Shown here piece after piece: positions 20,456 to 33,087 of a DNA stretch of 64,000 bases. Positions within the stretch are counted from its first letter, which is position 1, and each line of letters begins with the position of its first letter. The position numbers and the translations under genes were made by a program. This DNA is from Lunularia cruciata (lineage: Eukaryota > Streptophyta > Marchantiopsida > Lunulariales > Lunulariaceae). The stretch spans positions 21,134,727 through 21,198,726 of the forward strand of contig OX419762.1 of NCBI GenBank assembly GCA_948567375.1, written 5' to 3'. The notes under the pieces were generated by a model. That model had not been told where the DNA came from and searched no databases. It worked only from the letters and a program-made list of their open reading frames with translations.

Positions 20456-21126
20456 TGTGACAACCCGGCAAAATATCACTTTTGCAGTTATCGGGTAAGT
20501 AAAGTTTGTTCCCGTAGAGATATGAGTCAGAATTGGTCAAATACAAAGTCAAACAGTAACATGTAGCTCTTCTTGGTTGTGTCTTTAATCTCTCAGGTAG
20601 AAAGCACACCTAGAAGAGAGTAACAAGCACTGATTTGTAGTCTTGTCACAAATTCACACTTCTTAATCACAACTCCATCAAATCTTTCCAAAAAATCTTG
20701 ATTGTGATGATTCAGGCTCTCCCAAAAATGGCACTTCACTACAAAACGACTTTGCCTCAAAATTGTGTTCTACACCTCCACTAAAGGCACAACTTCCTTG
20801 ATCAAAATTGCTTCACATTAACCTCGCACTGCACTCACAAATGTAGAATACTACCAACACTACAATTCCTCTTGGATCTGTCAAGGCATTACTTCGATTG
20901 CACTTCACTCAGGATCAAACACACAGAATGAAGATCAAGGCTACAGAATCCAACATCCAACAAGCACATTGACTTGCATTTTGAAATTCTCCACACACTC
21001 ACAAACATAAGTACAATGTTGATACTCGGAATCAAGCTCAAGCAATGAGCACTACTTCATAGCACTTCGCTTTATCTATTCTTAGAAATTATGAGCACTG
21101 AACAACATTTGACTACAAATGCCACT

Positions 21127-21134
21127 CTTAAATA
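21127..21134 (-). promoter_or_regulatory. Downstream TATA-like box of the giant LTR (element 1, 3' LTR)
   Basis: The minus strand reads TATTTAAG within CACTATTTAAGAGTGGC. Same sequence at 30376-30383. TATTTAAA is at 40437-40444 in the solo LTR, while element 2 has TACTTAA. It lies after the end of the LTR reading frame and could start the gag-pol RNA. Confidence 0.4.
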
Positions 21135-21250
21135 GTGAAGCAATCAACAGTTCTAACAACTATACCATTCTACAACAACTCTTCTAACCTACAGATCCAA
21201 AATGACAATGCACCTCTTCATATCTGCCTCTTCAAATCTCAAAACTGTTT

Positions 21251-23669
21251 CTAATCCGATCCGATGTCTACTTCGTCATCAGCTTTCAAACCCAAACCCA
21301 AAGTAAATTTACTTCCTACTACTCTATCTTTGGGTTTCACAACTTCTAATTCTTCTACAAGATCCAACAATTCTCTTTCCTGGTCTGAAATTCCATTAGT
21401 GGGTAACTTATCTAACTCCTTATCTCCCAACCCACTCTTCTCTAATGTCTATATTGCTAATTCCAAAGTCATATGCACTCCTACTTTGTCTACTTCGGGT
21501 TTTGCTCTAACATCTTTCCGAAGCTTATCTATCTCTAACTTTACTAAGTCTAATCTAATCGTGATATTATCTTCTACCTCTAATATCTTCCTATCTACAC
21601 AAGTCTTGAGACTTATCAACAGCATGTTCAAATCTGTATCTTTTGTCTGTCTTTGCCTCGTCTCTTGCACCAACAATTTCAACTTGTGCAGCCTCATTTC
21701 TTCAATCTGAACGTTGGCCTCTATACTTAACATTGCGTTCATCTTGAGGACAATCTCCTTCAATGGCTCCAATCACATATTTCTTTCTCGCTCCCAATCT
21801 GCAAGCCAATCCTCCTTGTACATTGCCAATTGTGCTTTGAACTCAGCTTTCACCATCTCTTTCTCCTTCTCCTTTTGTTCAATCTTTTCCTCCTGATTAC
21901 AAAGTAACTCTCATAATCTCTCTTCTTCTCTATATCTTACTGCTAACTCCCTTCGCCAGAGTTGCTTCTTCTCTTCTACACTCTCCATGACTCTATTGAA
22001 CTCTTGTTCCTTTGTTGTTACCCTTGCCATAGCATGGATAAGTTCTACTCTTGAATCAGCAAACTGCTGCTTCAAAATCTCATACTCTGCTACTTGTCTC
22101 TCCCTTGCTATGTCACTCTTCCTAACAAGCTCCTCTCAATATGCCACTTCTCTCTTCAAGTCTTCAATTACCTGTGTCTTCACTACTGCCTCCGCTTGCA
22201 GTACTTCACTTTCCTCCTCACCTTGGGTTATAATTTTCTTCAACTCCGAGTTCTCTTCTTCTAATCTCGATAAGACTTGCAAAACAGTCTTCACTTCCGG
22301 ACAAGTTGACTGCATTTCCTTCTTCTTGTGTTCCAATTTCACCAACAGTGGATACACAATCTCCCACATGTATTCCACTCCATCACTTGCAACTACAATC
22401 TCCCCTCTCACTTCTTGTTTGCCCAATACTCGCCTTCGTCTCTGCAGTCTTTGTATCGGAACTAACGCCTCGCTTCTTGGGCTTTCATTCACTTCTTTTT
22501 TTGCCTTACTCGGACCTGCCTCACACTTCGCCTTGTGTCTTGAGAAAACTCCCCTCTGAATTGTAGACTTCTGCTCTTTGGCCTTAGGTATCTCATCCTC
22601 CAACTTTTTGTTATCCTCGGCCTTGATCTCCGCCTGCACTTCTTCTTCCTCCTTTGCAGCAGCTGGCACTAACGTCATTTCTCCACCTTCATTGTTGTCA
22701 CTACTTGTATCTCCACTTTGTACCATTAACTCGGGTTCCTCCTCGCGCTCCGAGTCTTTGGACTTGCACTTGGTTTCACCCTCCGAGTCTTTGTCTTCTA
22801 ACTTGATCACCACCATACCTCGCCTCGGGTTTCTTCTCCTAGTCTTCCAAGGTTTTGTCTTGTCTTTGGCTTCGGCCTACCGACTTCGCTTCTTCAATTG
22901 TGGAGTACTCGCTTCTATCTCCATGTTCTTCCCTGTCTTCTTGTAGTACTCATTTGTGCTTTGGATTTGAAGGATGTACTGCTGCTCCTCAACATTGACT
23001 TCTCTTCTCAAGTCGGGATGGAAATGCAACACCATTTGAGTTCGCTCCGCTGAGTTGAGCAAACCCGAGGTAAAAGTGTGCTGCAAACAGCACGATGTAA
23101 TGTGGGAGCAACTTATCCCGCAAATTCCACACCATTTGTTGCATCCTTCCATGGAAACACCTCGTCCAATTGATTGGTTCTTCTGCAAACAATTTGTGAA
23201 AGAACACCACTTGGTGTTTCATCACATATGTCATTCTCTTTGGCTTCAGGATGGCCATTAGAGCACTCACAATCCCCCTCTTGACAGGATCTTTATAACT
23301 CTCCACTTTGTATCCATTCTTTGTCCGCTTTGATGAGAATGCATCCCTCACCTCTTGGGTTTCTTTGGCTATCTCTCCCTTCCCCAAGAACATGGCACCT
23401 TGCTCTGCGCCTGCCTCTTTTCCGAGTACTAATCTCCAATCCAACTCTATCTAGTGAGCCGGATTTCCTCTCTTCCCTTCTTCCTCGGGCCCATCAAGAC
23501 ACTTGCTCCCAATGATCTCAGTCATGAAACCTGGAAAACTAACATTCCAGTTCCATGCAAAGAATGTAATCCAAAGTCAGCTCAAGACTTTGATTCTTGC
23601 TATTACGTCTAACCTCCAAATCGCATGATTCCTCACTACAAATTTGGAGTTCTTCTTTCTTCCTCCCAT
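21251..23669 (-). pseudogene. LTR-coded protein (LORF), element 1 3' LTR copy
   Basis: Sense-strand reading frame inside the LTR. Likely start MGGRKKNSKFVV (23669). Order: basic start; conserved block with WRLDVIARIKVLS; DWRLVLGKEAG, GKGEIAKETQEVRDAFSSKR and NGYKVESYKDPVKRGIV; then FHKLFAEEP, LPHYIVLFAAHFYLG and LRREVNVEEQQYILQIQS; then an acidic Ser/Glu-rich linker and a 226-codon uninterrupted part (22816-22136) leading into a coiled coil; end EVDIGSD. A frameshift near 23000-23190 and a few stops disable it. I do not recognise the family. The acidic and coiled-coil parts suggest a structural or protein-binding role. Confidence 0.8.
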
Positions 23670-24221
23670 CTCTCCTGCTTTCTCACTATCTCTTGGTTTC
23701 ACTCTATCAACTTCTCCCTTACACACTAGCGCATCTTCAACTCTTTTCCCTTCCCACAATCACCTGCAGGATGACTTCTCAACGGCAAAGGAAAATTCCT
23801 TGATGTTGCTCTATCGTGAGCTTGATTTTCATAGAGTTGCGCTTTCTTTATCTCTCTTCAATTTGAGTTTCTACCAAGAAATCACACCTCCTGCATACGC
23901 CTGTCACTGTCAATCGTACTTCACGCATATGGGCCGCCGGTTTTGAATGGTCCCTTCTTGAATTTCTCACCCCGATGAAAGGTTGTTAGACTGACTTTGC
24001 CTCGGGTTGAGCTCCCCCCGATACGAAGACTCCTTACTTCGGGTTGTATGTCGACAGGGCATTTCCGAGTACTTTGCCTTATGACCCAAAGTCACCTTAC
24101 TTTGGGTTTCATCCCAAAGACTCTTTTCTTTGCCTTCTTCGGCCATATAGGCGCAATCCGACTTCTCTATACAGTTCTTCTTCTCTATTTTGAAAAAAAA
24201 ACAAAAAATTTAGGCACCACA

Positions 24222-24238
24222 TACCCCCTCCCTCAAAT
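24222..24238 (-). other. Polypurine tract of element 1
   Basis: The minus strand reads ATTTGAGGGAGGGGGTA directly before the 3' LTR. This is the expected plus-strand DNA primer site. Confidence 0.85.
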
Positions 24239-24915
24239 GTGAGCGTCCTCGTGAACATAGACCTTGGGTGTCTTAGAGACTTCCGAGTCTATGTTCCAAT
24301 ATCTCCAAACTCTCCACCCGTTTACTCGAGTGGCAAAGGGATTACCCTCCAGGTCTAAAATTCTGCCATAGTTTCAGCATCATCTCTACGAGTTGCTTCA
24401 GCTTTGACCATCTTGGTAGCATAGTTAGTGCAAACCAAAATGTATTGCTTTCTTGTGACTTGGGTCACTGGTTGAATGGGACCCACAAAATCCATCCCCC
24501 ATTTCTCAAATGGGGCCAAAGGCAAAATTGGTCTCAAAGGCCATTGAGAGGTAGCCGTCGGCTTCCCCGTTCTTTGACAAGCATCACAACTTTGGATATG
24601 AGCATGCAAGTCTTTGTACATTGTAGGCCACCAATACACTGCCAAAAGAATTTTCTTTACAGTATTCTTCAGAGCATAATGTCCTCCCGATGCTTTGGAG
24701 TGTAAAGATTCAATCACTCCTCCCACTTCGTATGACTCCAAGCATCGCCAAAGTACTTCGTCTTCGCCCATCTTAAATAAAATGTTGTGTTTGAGCTGGT
24801 ACGGCCCCATTTTCCTGAGAAAGACTGCCCTTTGCTCCGGGTCTATCTCTTCAAGACAATGGAGAATATGCAGATAGTGATATTCTACTGCATACCTTGT
24901 ACTTCGCATTGCTGA
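24239..24915 (-). pseudogene. Element 1 integrase, internally deleted
   Basis: The ORF 24909-24355 holds the zinc-binding region (HxxxH-type region near SLHSKASGGHYALKNTVKK and CDACQRTGKP) and the first catalytic block WGMDFVGPIQPVTQVTRK. After MVKAEATRRDDAETMAEF the sequence jumps straight to the extreme C-terminal motif LEGNPFATRVNGWRV (about 24352-24300). Compared with element 2 (53088 to 52436), the rest of the core with the second Asp and the Glu, and most of the C-terminal domain, is missing. This copy cannot integrate by itself. Confidence 0.9.
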
Positions 24916-24918
24916 TAA

Positions 24919-26160
24919 TTAATACAACTCTTTGTCAGGGAACCAATTGTCAATTTCCCACTCCTGGTCTTGAGTTTCTAACCTGGACAGGAAGTCCGCA
25001 TTTGAATGCAAAGCTCCTTTCCTTACTTGTACAGTATATGTGAATTCTTGTAACAACAAGATCCATCTTGCAATTTGCCCGGATAAATCTGCCTTCTTGA
25101 CCAAATGTTGCAATGCGTAATGATCAACATAGAAGACAAACTCATATCCCAACAGATAATGGCAAAATTTCTTGCAGGCATACACCATTCCGAGTGCTTC
25201 TCTTTCAGTTGTCAAATAGTTCTTTTCAGAAACTGAAAGTTGTCGGCTGGCATAATACACTGGGTAGTCCTTCTTCTTTTCGTCCTTTTGACTTAAGACA
25301 ACTCTGATGGCCATGGACAAAGTGTCCACATATACATGAAAAGGGACGTCCCAATTTGGGGTCCTCAAAACTGGTGCTTCAACCAGTTTCTTCTTCAACA
25401 CCTAGAAAGCTTCTTCTTGATTTGCTTCCCACAGATAGTCTTCGGATTTCTTCATAAGCTTTGTAAGTGGTGCAGCAAGCACCGCATAATTTGACACAAA
25501 GTGTCTATAGTATCCGACATGTCCCAAGAAGGCTCTCAGCTCCCGGATGTTCTTTGGGGATTCCAAAGCTGCGATTATCTTAATCTTCTTGACATCAACT
25601 TCAATACCTCGGCTTGACACCCGATGCCCTAGAAGAATCCCCTCCTTCATTGCAAAGAAGCATTTCTCCGGGTGTAATGACAAGCTGGAAAAATGACACC
25701 TTTCAAAATTTTGGCAAAGGTAATCTTAATGTACATCTCTTCGCCCGAACACACAAAAATCATCAATGAAAACTTCCACAAATTTGCGTTGGAAATCTTT
25801 GAAGATTGAATTCATCATTCATTGGAAAGTAGCGGGAGCATTACACAACCCAAGGGCATTTGATTGTAAGCGAAAGTGCCCCAATTGGTCGTGAATGTGG
25901 TTTTATCCTTGTCCTCTTCTCGAATGGATACTTGATTGTACCCTGAAAAGCCATTGAGAAAGCTATAACAAGGATGACCAACTACTTGATCTAAAATTGT
26001 ATCGGTAAAAGGCAAGGGATGATGATCTTTCCTTGTGACTATGTTCAACTTTCGGAAGTCTTGGCACACTCAAATCTTCCTTGTTTTCTTCTTTGGGATA
26101 ATGACAATGGGGGAGACCCATTCACTGCTTCAGACAGGGGAGATGATTTTGGCCCCTAAG
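24919..26160 (-). pseudogene. Element 1 RT and RNase H
   Basis: In minus-strand order: CQDFRKLNIVTRKDHHPLPF, YSFLNGFSGYNQVSI, TFAYNQMPLG, VFIDDFCVFGRRDVH (catalytic FIDD, about 25745-25785), SLHPEKCFFAMKEGILLGHR, ELRAFLGHVGYYRHFVSNYA, then RNase H YVDTLSMAIRVVLSQKDEKK, YYASRQLSVSEKNYLTTERE, YVDHYALQHLVKK and ADFLSRLETQ. A frameshift lies near 25815 (NAPATF lost) and a stop near 25402. The catalytic residues are still visible. Confidence 0.95.
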
Positions 26161-29100
26161 TACTTGTCAATTTCATCTTTCACCAAAAGCGAGTACTTCG
26201 GGTTCAGGCGGTATTGTCGCTGCCAAACCGGAACTGCACCTTCAACCAGATCAATTTGGTGTTCTCCAAATTCTTGTGGAATACCCGGCACTTGATCAAT
26301 AGACCAGGCAAATACATCCTAGAATTCTATGAACAGGGCAGTGTATCCTGCCAACTCCTCCGAAGTAACTATCTTCAAAATTTTGAAAATTTTTCCTTCA
26401 GTCGATAAAACATCTTGACAATCATCAGGGTTGATGACTCCTTCAACGTGGCTTACTTGGCTTAACTCGAGGTGAGCTACCATCAAACCCCCCTCCGCCA
26501 AGTCAGGTTCACCCGAGGCAAGGTCATATGGATCTTTGTCTTCGACATCCACCTCGTAGCATTCCAAATAGTTTAACTTGGACTTTGTCTTTGGATTCGT
26601 CCTCCTCTTCCGACAAACTTGTTTCCCCGAGGTGGGGAACTTTCGTCCAGCTCACAGTCACCAGCTTCTAATCTTCGGACAATATGTCCTTGAATCTTAA
26701 CTTCTGCTGATGCCAATCCACCACAACTTGGGCACTGTACAACCAAGGTCTTCCGATCAACAGAGAGTAACCAGTTTTTGTCACTGGTCACAACACAATG
26801 TAGTTCAACTTGAAGGGAACCCCTCCAATGATCGTGGTTATGTTTGACAGCATGCCCAAAGGCCGTCTCTTGGTTTGGTTTGCAAATTTCAACACTCGGG
26901 GTGTTGGCTCAAACGTATGAAACCCAAGTCGATTTCCAGTATCTTCAGTCATGACATTCACCCCGAACCCCGAATCAATGGGTATAGATGTGATCATGCA
27001 CCCTGCAATCTCCGCGTCTACCTTGGGAGATCCCAAATCTTCTTGTTCAATACGATAGATAGCAAGCAGATCCTTCTTTGACATTGATCTCAAGTTCTTG
27101 AGTGCCGAATTCAGCTCCTTCTTTTACAACTTGTTATCTTCCCACAATTGCTTGAATGTAACGTTGGCATTTGTGGTTGCTGGATCTGCTACAATATGGT
27201 ATAGGGGTACTCCTCCCAATTTCACCGTCTTTGCCTTCGGCTTCGGGTTCAAAGTCTCTCCATGTTCTATCTTGACTTTGGGCCGCTTGAAAATGGTGAC
27301 GGGATTGCTAGTGGCCTTAACCCAAGGTTCCTTGGGTTGGCCCACCTTGGCTTGGATCAGACTTTTTACTTCGGATCGAATGTGCACCGGAAAAACTGGA
27401 GACTTCGTCTTCATCTACTCTTTCAAACTCAGTTCTCGAGTCCTGAGTAGTGCCTCCTTTAGTTCTTTCTGCAAGGCTTTAGCTTTGGCTTTTGCGAGGA
27501 TCTTCTCCTCCTTGGCAGAAAGAATCTCCTTTAGGCACATTCTCTTCACCTCTCTGGAAGACGACGAGGTCGTACTCAGCTCTTTGGGATCACGCTTCTT
27601 CTTATTGGAGCGTGTCTCAACCTTCAAAATTTCAAGGTCCGGCCATTCTCCTTTCGAGGCCGGACTCCCTTCTTGAGGTCTCTCCTCCTCAAGCGTGATA
27701 CAATTTACATTTGTATCCCTCTTTGCCTGAATTGTTGCATGCTCAGCGGGGGTCTGTACATATTTTACAGGCGGCTTCGGGTTTGGTGGGTGAGGACATT
27801 GGTTGCCCGTATGCCCTGTTCCTTTACAATTTCCACACAGGAGAACATACCCGATTTGCCTTCTTAGTTCCGGACAGTTTGGAGACCAATGTCCCATTGA
27901 GCCACAATTATAACAAGCTCCGGGTACAACATTCTAAGGGTGATTTTGGTTGCTAATTGGTGGTCTTCATGGAGGAGCATTGGGATTATACTCCCTTGGT
28001 CCAAACCTTGGACCTTGGTACGATGTGCTTGGTTGAGGCTGTACTTCTTGCATTTGGTACATAGCCTCTTTGTCCTTGTCTTGGCTCCATCCCGGAACCC
28101 AATCAATTTGCTGCACCGGGAATGCATTACAAGTATTGCATTTTGTGTTTGCGTGGCCTAATTTGCCACATGCGGTGCACCATACATTTGATCTCCCAAA
28201 TGCTGGGGCCTTCTTTCTGTCTTTGGCCCCAATCATCTAGATCTTGAAATCCGAAAACACCTTGATGAGGGCATCCAGCTTGGTATCCGCCTTATTTACA
28301 CTCTTTGCTAGAGGAGTCATTGGTTTCTTACCTCCTCGTCTTCTTACTTGTCTTGGCTTTGATTCTTCTTTGGATTCCGAAGAAGAGCTCAAAGACGTGG
28401 AGGATTCTTCCAAAGAAGAGGATGTACTGCATGAAGCTCTCCTTCTGGGCTTCTTGCCTTTCTTCTCCCGATATCTCTGGTTGCCGGCAGAGTGAGAGTG
28501 GGCCGCCTTGTAACGAGCAACATGTTTGAGTACTTTGTCAAGGGAAGCTACATTCTTCTCCCTTGCAAAGATTTGGATCTCTGGTGAAAGTCCCTCAATG
28601 AACCACGTAATGGCTTGGGCATCAGAGTAACCCACCACCCCCGATTGCTTAGGAACTCAGTTCAAGAGTGCCATGAACCGCTCAGAGTAGTCTCTCAACT
28701 TCTCCTTCTTGCCTCGGTCTTAATTGTTGAGTGCCACAAAGACACTGGTGTTGTAATCAACCTCCCAGAATTGTTCCAAGAAGTTGTTTTGCAAGTCTGC
28801 CTAGTCCGCTGGTACGAACCCCTTTTGGGTCACTTAGGTGTACTAGCTTTGAGCTTTCTTTCAGAGCAAACTTGGGAAAATTCTCAGTCGATCCGCCGAG
28901 TCATGCTCCTTATTAGCAAAGGAGATGACTTTGAATTCTTTGATGAATTCATCGGGGTCTTTGTCTTGTTCTGTCCCCTTGTACTTCTGATAGGCGTGTC
29001 GGGTGATAGGCAACAACGTCATTGTTTGATGCACTGGGATTGGCTGAGGTAGTGTTGAACTTGACAGAACTGAAGGATTGGCTGGTATTGACGCCGTGTT

Positions 29101-29622
29101 GTCCGCCCAAGGGTTCCATTTGTCAAATTCAAGATGGGGTCTTCTTTGACACTTTCTACTATGAGGGTGTCGACTTCAACCCAAGTGGAAGGTTCAAGAT
29201 CAACACCTCCGATTTGTTCTTCAAAATTCCTTTGGGACAACCGAGTAATCGTTTGTAGAAGATGTTGACACTCTTCTTTTGTAAGTCTTTGTGTTGTCTT
29301 TTCTCGAACAAAATTCTTTAAGGACGTGACTTCCTTCACAGCTCTAGGGGAAGTTGGTGTACTAGGCCGCAATGCATATGTTTGGCCACTCGAGTCTTTC
29401 TTCTTCTTGGATGAAGAGGGAGATGCGAAGTAACCTTGCCAACCGCCTTCGCGTTTCTTGTGGTTCTCGCACGGCTTCTTGCATTTTGTGAGGAAGTTGA
29501 AAGTCCAACGCCTCCTATTTCGTTTTGTCAATAGTAGATGGGACGTTCAGACATTTGTCTTCTTCATGCTACAGCGCTCGTCTTTGTGCTCTCTCTTCCC
29601 GTTGTTCTCTTGATGCAGACAT
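26160..29622 (-). pseudogene. Element 1 gag and protease
   Basis: gag starts at MSASREQ (ATG 29622-29620), about 65 nt from the primer site, as in element 2. It includes a Lys/Ser-rich part (SPSSSKKKKDSSGQTYALRP), a capsid-like region (VVGYSDAQAITWFIEGLSPE), and three CCHC knuckles: CTACGKLGHANTKC (about 28190), the Cys of the second disrupted by a frameshift near 27930 but CGSMGHWSPNC-like sequence present, and CGNCKGTGHTGNQC. Protease follows with IPIDSGFGVNVM (about 26990), catalytic D-S-G intact. At least five stops or frameshifts. gag forms the particle and protease matures it. Confidence 0.9.
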
Positions 29623-29685
29623 TCATATTGCATTGATATCCAATTTTGAATTTGGCTTTGTATTCTTCCACTTTTGAGATTTGTA

Positions 29686-29703
29686 TCCCCGGCAGCGGCG
29701 CTA
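29686..29703 (-). other. Primer-binding site of element 1
   Basis: The minus strand reads TAGCGCCGCTGCCGGGGA, starting 7 nt inside the 5' LTR edge. It is close to the complement of the plant tRNA-Asp 3' end (TGGCGCCGTTGCCGGGGA, from knowledge). Confidence 0.8.
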
Positions 29704-30499
29704 AAAATCATGTGACAACCCGGCAAATATCAAATTGCGGTAATTGGGTAAGTAAAGTTTGTTTTTGCAGAGATACAAGTCAGAATTGGTCAAATACAAA
29801 TCAAACAGTAACATGTAGTTCTTCTTGGTTGTGTCTTTAATCTCTCAGGTAGAAACCACACCTAGAAGAGAGTAACAAGCACTGATTTGCAGTCTTGTCA
29901 CGAATTCACACTTCTTAATCACAACTCCATCAAATCTTTCCAAACAATCTTGATTGTGATGATTCAGGCTCTCCCAAAAATAGCACTTCACTGCAAGATG
30001 ACTTTGCCTCGGAATTGTGTTCCACCCCTCCATTGAAGGCACAACTTCCTCAATCAAAATTGCTTCACATCAACCTCGCACTGCACTCACAAATGCAAAA
30101 TACTACCAACACTACAATTCCTCTCAAATTTGTCAAAGCATTGCTTTGATTGCACTTCACTTAGGATCAAACACATAGAATGAAGATCAAGGCTGTGGAA
30201 TCCAACATCCAATAAGCACACTGACTTGCACTTTGAAATTCTCCACACTCATAAACATAAGTACAACGTTGATACTCGGAACAAGCTCAAGCAACGAGCA
30301 CTACTTCACAGCACTTCGCTTTATCTATTCTTCAAAATTATGAGCACTGAACAACATTTGACTACAAATGCCACTCTTAAATAGTGAAGCAATCGACAGT
30401 TCTAACAGCTATACCGTTCTACAACAACTCTTCTAACCTAAAGATCCAAAATGACAATGCACCTCTTCATATCTGCCTCTTCAAATCTCAAAACTGTTA

Positions 30500-32923
30500 C
30501 TAATCCAATCTAATGTCTACTTCATCATCGGCTTTCAAACCCAAACCCAAAGTAAATTTACTTCCTACTACTTTGTCTTTGGGTTTCACAACTTCTAATT
30601 CTTCTACTAGATCTAGCAATTCTCTTTCCTAGTCTGAAATTCCATTAGTGGGTAGCTTATCTAACTCCTTATCTCCCAACCCACTCTTCTCTAATGTCCC
30701 TATTGCTAACTCCAAAGTCATCTGCACTCCTACTTTGGGTTTGGCTCTAACATCCTTCTGAAGCTTCTCTATCTCTAACTTTACTAAGTCTAATCTAATT
30801 GTGATATTATCTTCTACCTCTAATATCTTCCTATCTACACAAGTCTTGAGACTTATCAATAGCGCATTCAAATCTGTATCTTTTGCCTTTCTTTGCTTCG
30901 TCTCTTGCACCAACAATTTCAACTCGTGTAGCCTAGTTTCTTCAATCCGAATGCTGGCCTCTGTACTTAACATTGCGTTCATCCTGAGGACAATCTCCTT
31001 CAATGGCTCCAATTGCATTTTTCTTTTTTGCTCCCGATCTGCAAGCCAATCCTCCTTGTATATTGCCTCCTTGCTTCAAACTCGGTTTTCAGCGTTTCTT
31101 TCTCCTTCTCCTTCTATTCAATCTTTTCCTCCTGATTACAAAGTAACTCTCGTAATCTCTCTTCTTCCCTATACCTTACTGCTAACTCCCTTTGCCAGAG
31201 TTGCTTCTTCTCTTCTACACTCTCCATGACTCTATTGAGCTCTTGTTCCTTTGCTACTACCCTCGCCATAGCGTGGATAAGTTCTACTCTTGAATCAGCA
31301 AACTGCTACTTCAAAATCTCATACTCTACTACTTGTCTCTCCCTTGCTATGTCACTCTTCCTAACAAGCTCTTCTCAATATACCACTTCTCTCTTCAAGT
31401 CTTCAATTACTTGAGTCTTCATTACTGCCTCCGCTTGCAGTACTTCACTTTCCTCCTCACCTCGGGTTATAATTTTCTTCAACTCCAAGTTCTCTTCTTC
31501 TTATCTCGATAAGACCTGCAAAATAGTCTTCACTTCCGAACAAGTTGACTACGTTTCCTTCTTCCTATGTTCCAATTTCACCAATAGTGGACACACAATC
31601 TCCTGCAGGTATTCCACTCCATCACTTGCAACTACCTCCTCTTGAATCGCAATCTCCCTTTTCACTTCTTGTTTGCCTGATACTTGCCTTCGTCTCTACG
31701 ATCTTTGTATCGGAACTGATGCCTCGCTTCCTGAGCTTTCATTCACTTCTTCTTTTGCCTTACTCGGACCTGCCTCACACTTTGCCTTGCGTCTTGAGAA
31801 AACTCCCCTCTGAATTGCAGACTTCTGCTCTTTGGCCTCAGGTATTTCATCCTCCAACTTTGTGTTATCCTTGGCCTCGATCTCTGCCTACACTTCTTCT
31901 TCCTCCTCTGTAGTAGCTGGCACCGATGTCATTTCTCCACCATCATTGCTGTCACTACTTGTATCTCCACTTTGTACCATTAACTCGGGTTCCTCCTCGT
32001 GCTCAGAGTCTTTGGACTTGCACTTGGCTTCACAATCCGAGTCTTTGTCTTCTAACTTGATCACCACCATACCTCGCCTCGGGTTTCCTCTCCTAGTCTT
32101 CCAAGGTTTTGTCTTGTCTTTGGCTTCGGCCTGCCGACTTCGCTTCTTCAACTATGGAGTACTTGCTTCTATCTCCACATTCTTCCTCATCTTCTTGTAG
32201 TACTCATCTGTGCTTTGGATTTGAAGGATGTACTGCTGCTCCTCTACATCGACTTCTCTTGTCAAGTCGGGATGGAAATGCGACACCATTCGAGTTTGCT
32301 CTGCCGAGTTGAGCAAACTTGAGGTAAAAGTGTGCTACAAACGGCACAATGTAATGTGGAGGCGACATATCCCGCAAATTCCACACCATTTGTTGCGTCC
32401 TTCCATGGAAACACCTCCCCCAATTGATTGGTTCTCTTGCAAACAATTTGTGAAAGAACACCGCTTGGGGTTTCATCACATATGTCATTCTCTCTAGCTT
32501 CAAGATGGCCATTAGAGCACTCACAATCCCCCTCTTGACAGGATCTTTATAACTCTCCACTTTGTATCCATTCTTTGTCCGCTTTGATGAGAATGCATCC
32601 CTTACCTCTTGGATTTCTTTGGCTATCTCTCCCTTCCCCAAGAACGTGGCACCCTGCTCTGCGCCTGCCTCTTTTCCGAGTACTAATCTCCAATCCAACT
32701 CTGTCTAGCGAGCTGGATTTCCTCTCTTCCCTTCTTCCTCGGGCCCATCGAGACACTTGCTCCCGATGATCTCAGTCATGAAACCTGGAAAACTAACATT
32801 CCAGTTCCATGCAAAGAATGTAATCCAAAGTCAGCTCAAGACTTTGATTCTTGCTATTATGTCTAACCTCAAAATTGCATGATTCCTCACTGCAAATTTG
32901 GAGTTCTTCTTTCCTCCTCTCAT
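30500..32923 (-). pseudogene. LTR-coded protein (LORF), element 1 5' LTR copy
   Basis: Start MRGGKKNSKFAV at 32923, with TATAAAAA (33080-33087) about 160 nt upstream. The blocks are those of the element 2 copies: DWRLVLGKEAGAEQGATFLG, NGYKVESYKDPVKRGIVSAL, PQAVFFHKLFAREPINWGRC, PHYIVPFVAHFYLKFAQLG; acidic linker KLEDKDSDCEAKCKSKDSEH; C-terminal coiled-coil part 31018-30629 (LKEIVLRMNAMLSTEASIRI and onward). Frame changes occur near 32200 and 31100-31400. End DIRLD, where other copies have DIGSD. Function unknown. Confidence 0.8.
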
Positions 32924-33079
32924 CTCTCCTGCTTTCTCATTGTCTCTTGGTTTCACTCTCTCAACTTCTCTCTTACACACTAGCGCATCTTCAACTCTAT
33001 TTCTCTTCCCACAATCACCTCAAGATGACTTCTCAATGGCAAAGGAAAATTTCTTGACATTGCTTTGTCGTGAGCCTAA

Positions 33080-33087
33080 TTTTTATA
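33080..33087 (-). promoter_or_regulatory. Upstream TATA box of the giant LTR (element 1, 5' LTR)
   Basis: CTCTATAAAAAT on the minus strand, ~380 nt inside the LTR and just upstream of the LTR reading frame. Conserved in element 2 at 51910-51917 and 61864-61871; TATAAAA is in the solo LTR at about 15661. In the element 1 3' LTR the box has mutated to TATGAAAA. Confidence 0.65.

Larger units (their letters stand above)
20456..24221 (-). mobile_element. Element 1 3' LTR (3766 bp) with internal ORF
   Basis: Plus-strand ends TGTGACAACCCGG and GGCACCACA. Pairs with 29711-33468. Contains the reading frame 23669-21251 (minus) and, downstream of it in the transcription sense, a ~795-bp tail. Visibly diverged from its partner, more so than the two LTRs of element 2. 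Confidence 0.95.

Noticed and set aside
21264-22559. Long plus-strand ORFs inside the giant LTRs (also 49459-49956, 59404-59901, 30801-31229)
   Set aside because: They lie antisense to the LTR-coded frame and are Ser/Leu/Phe-rich mirror images of its Glu/Lys-rich coiled coil. The parallel ORFs in the two element 2 LTRs only reflect the conserved sense strand.
27098-27676. 192-codon plus ORFs opposite gag (27098-27676 and 55853-56431)
   Set aside because: Antisense to the Lys/Glu-rich gag linker; the similarity between the two copies follows from the gag sequence.
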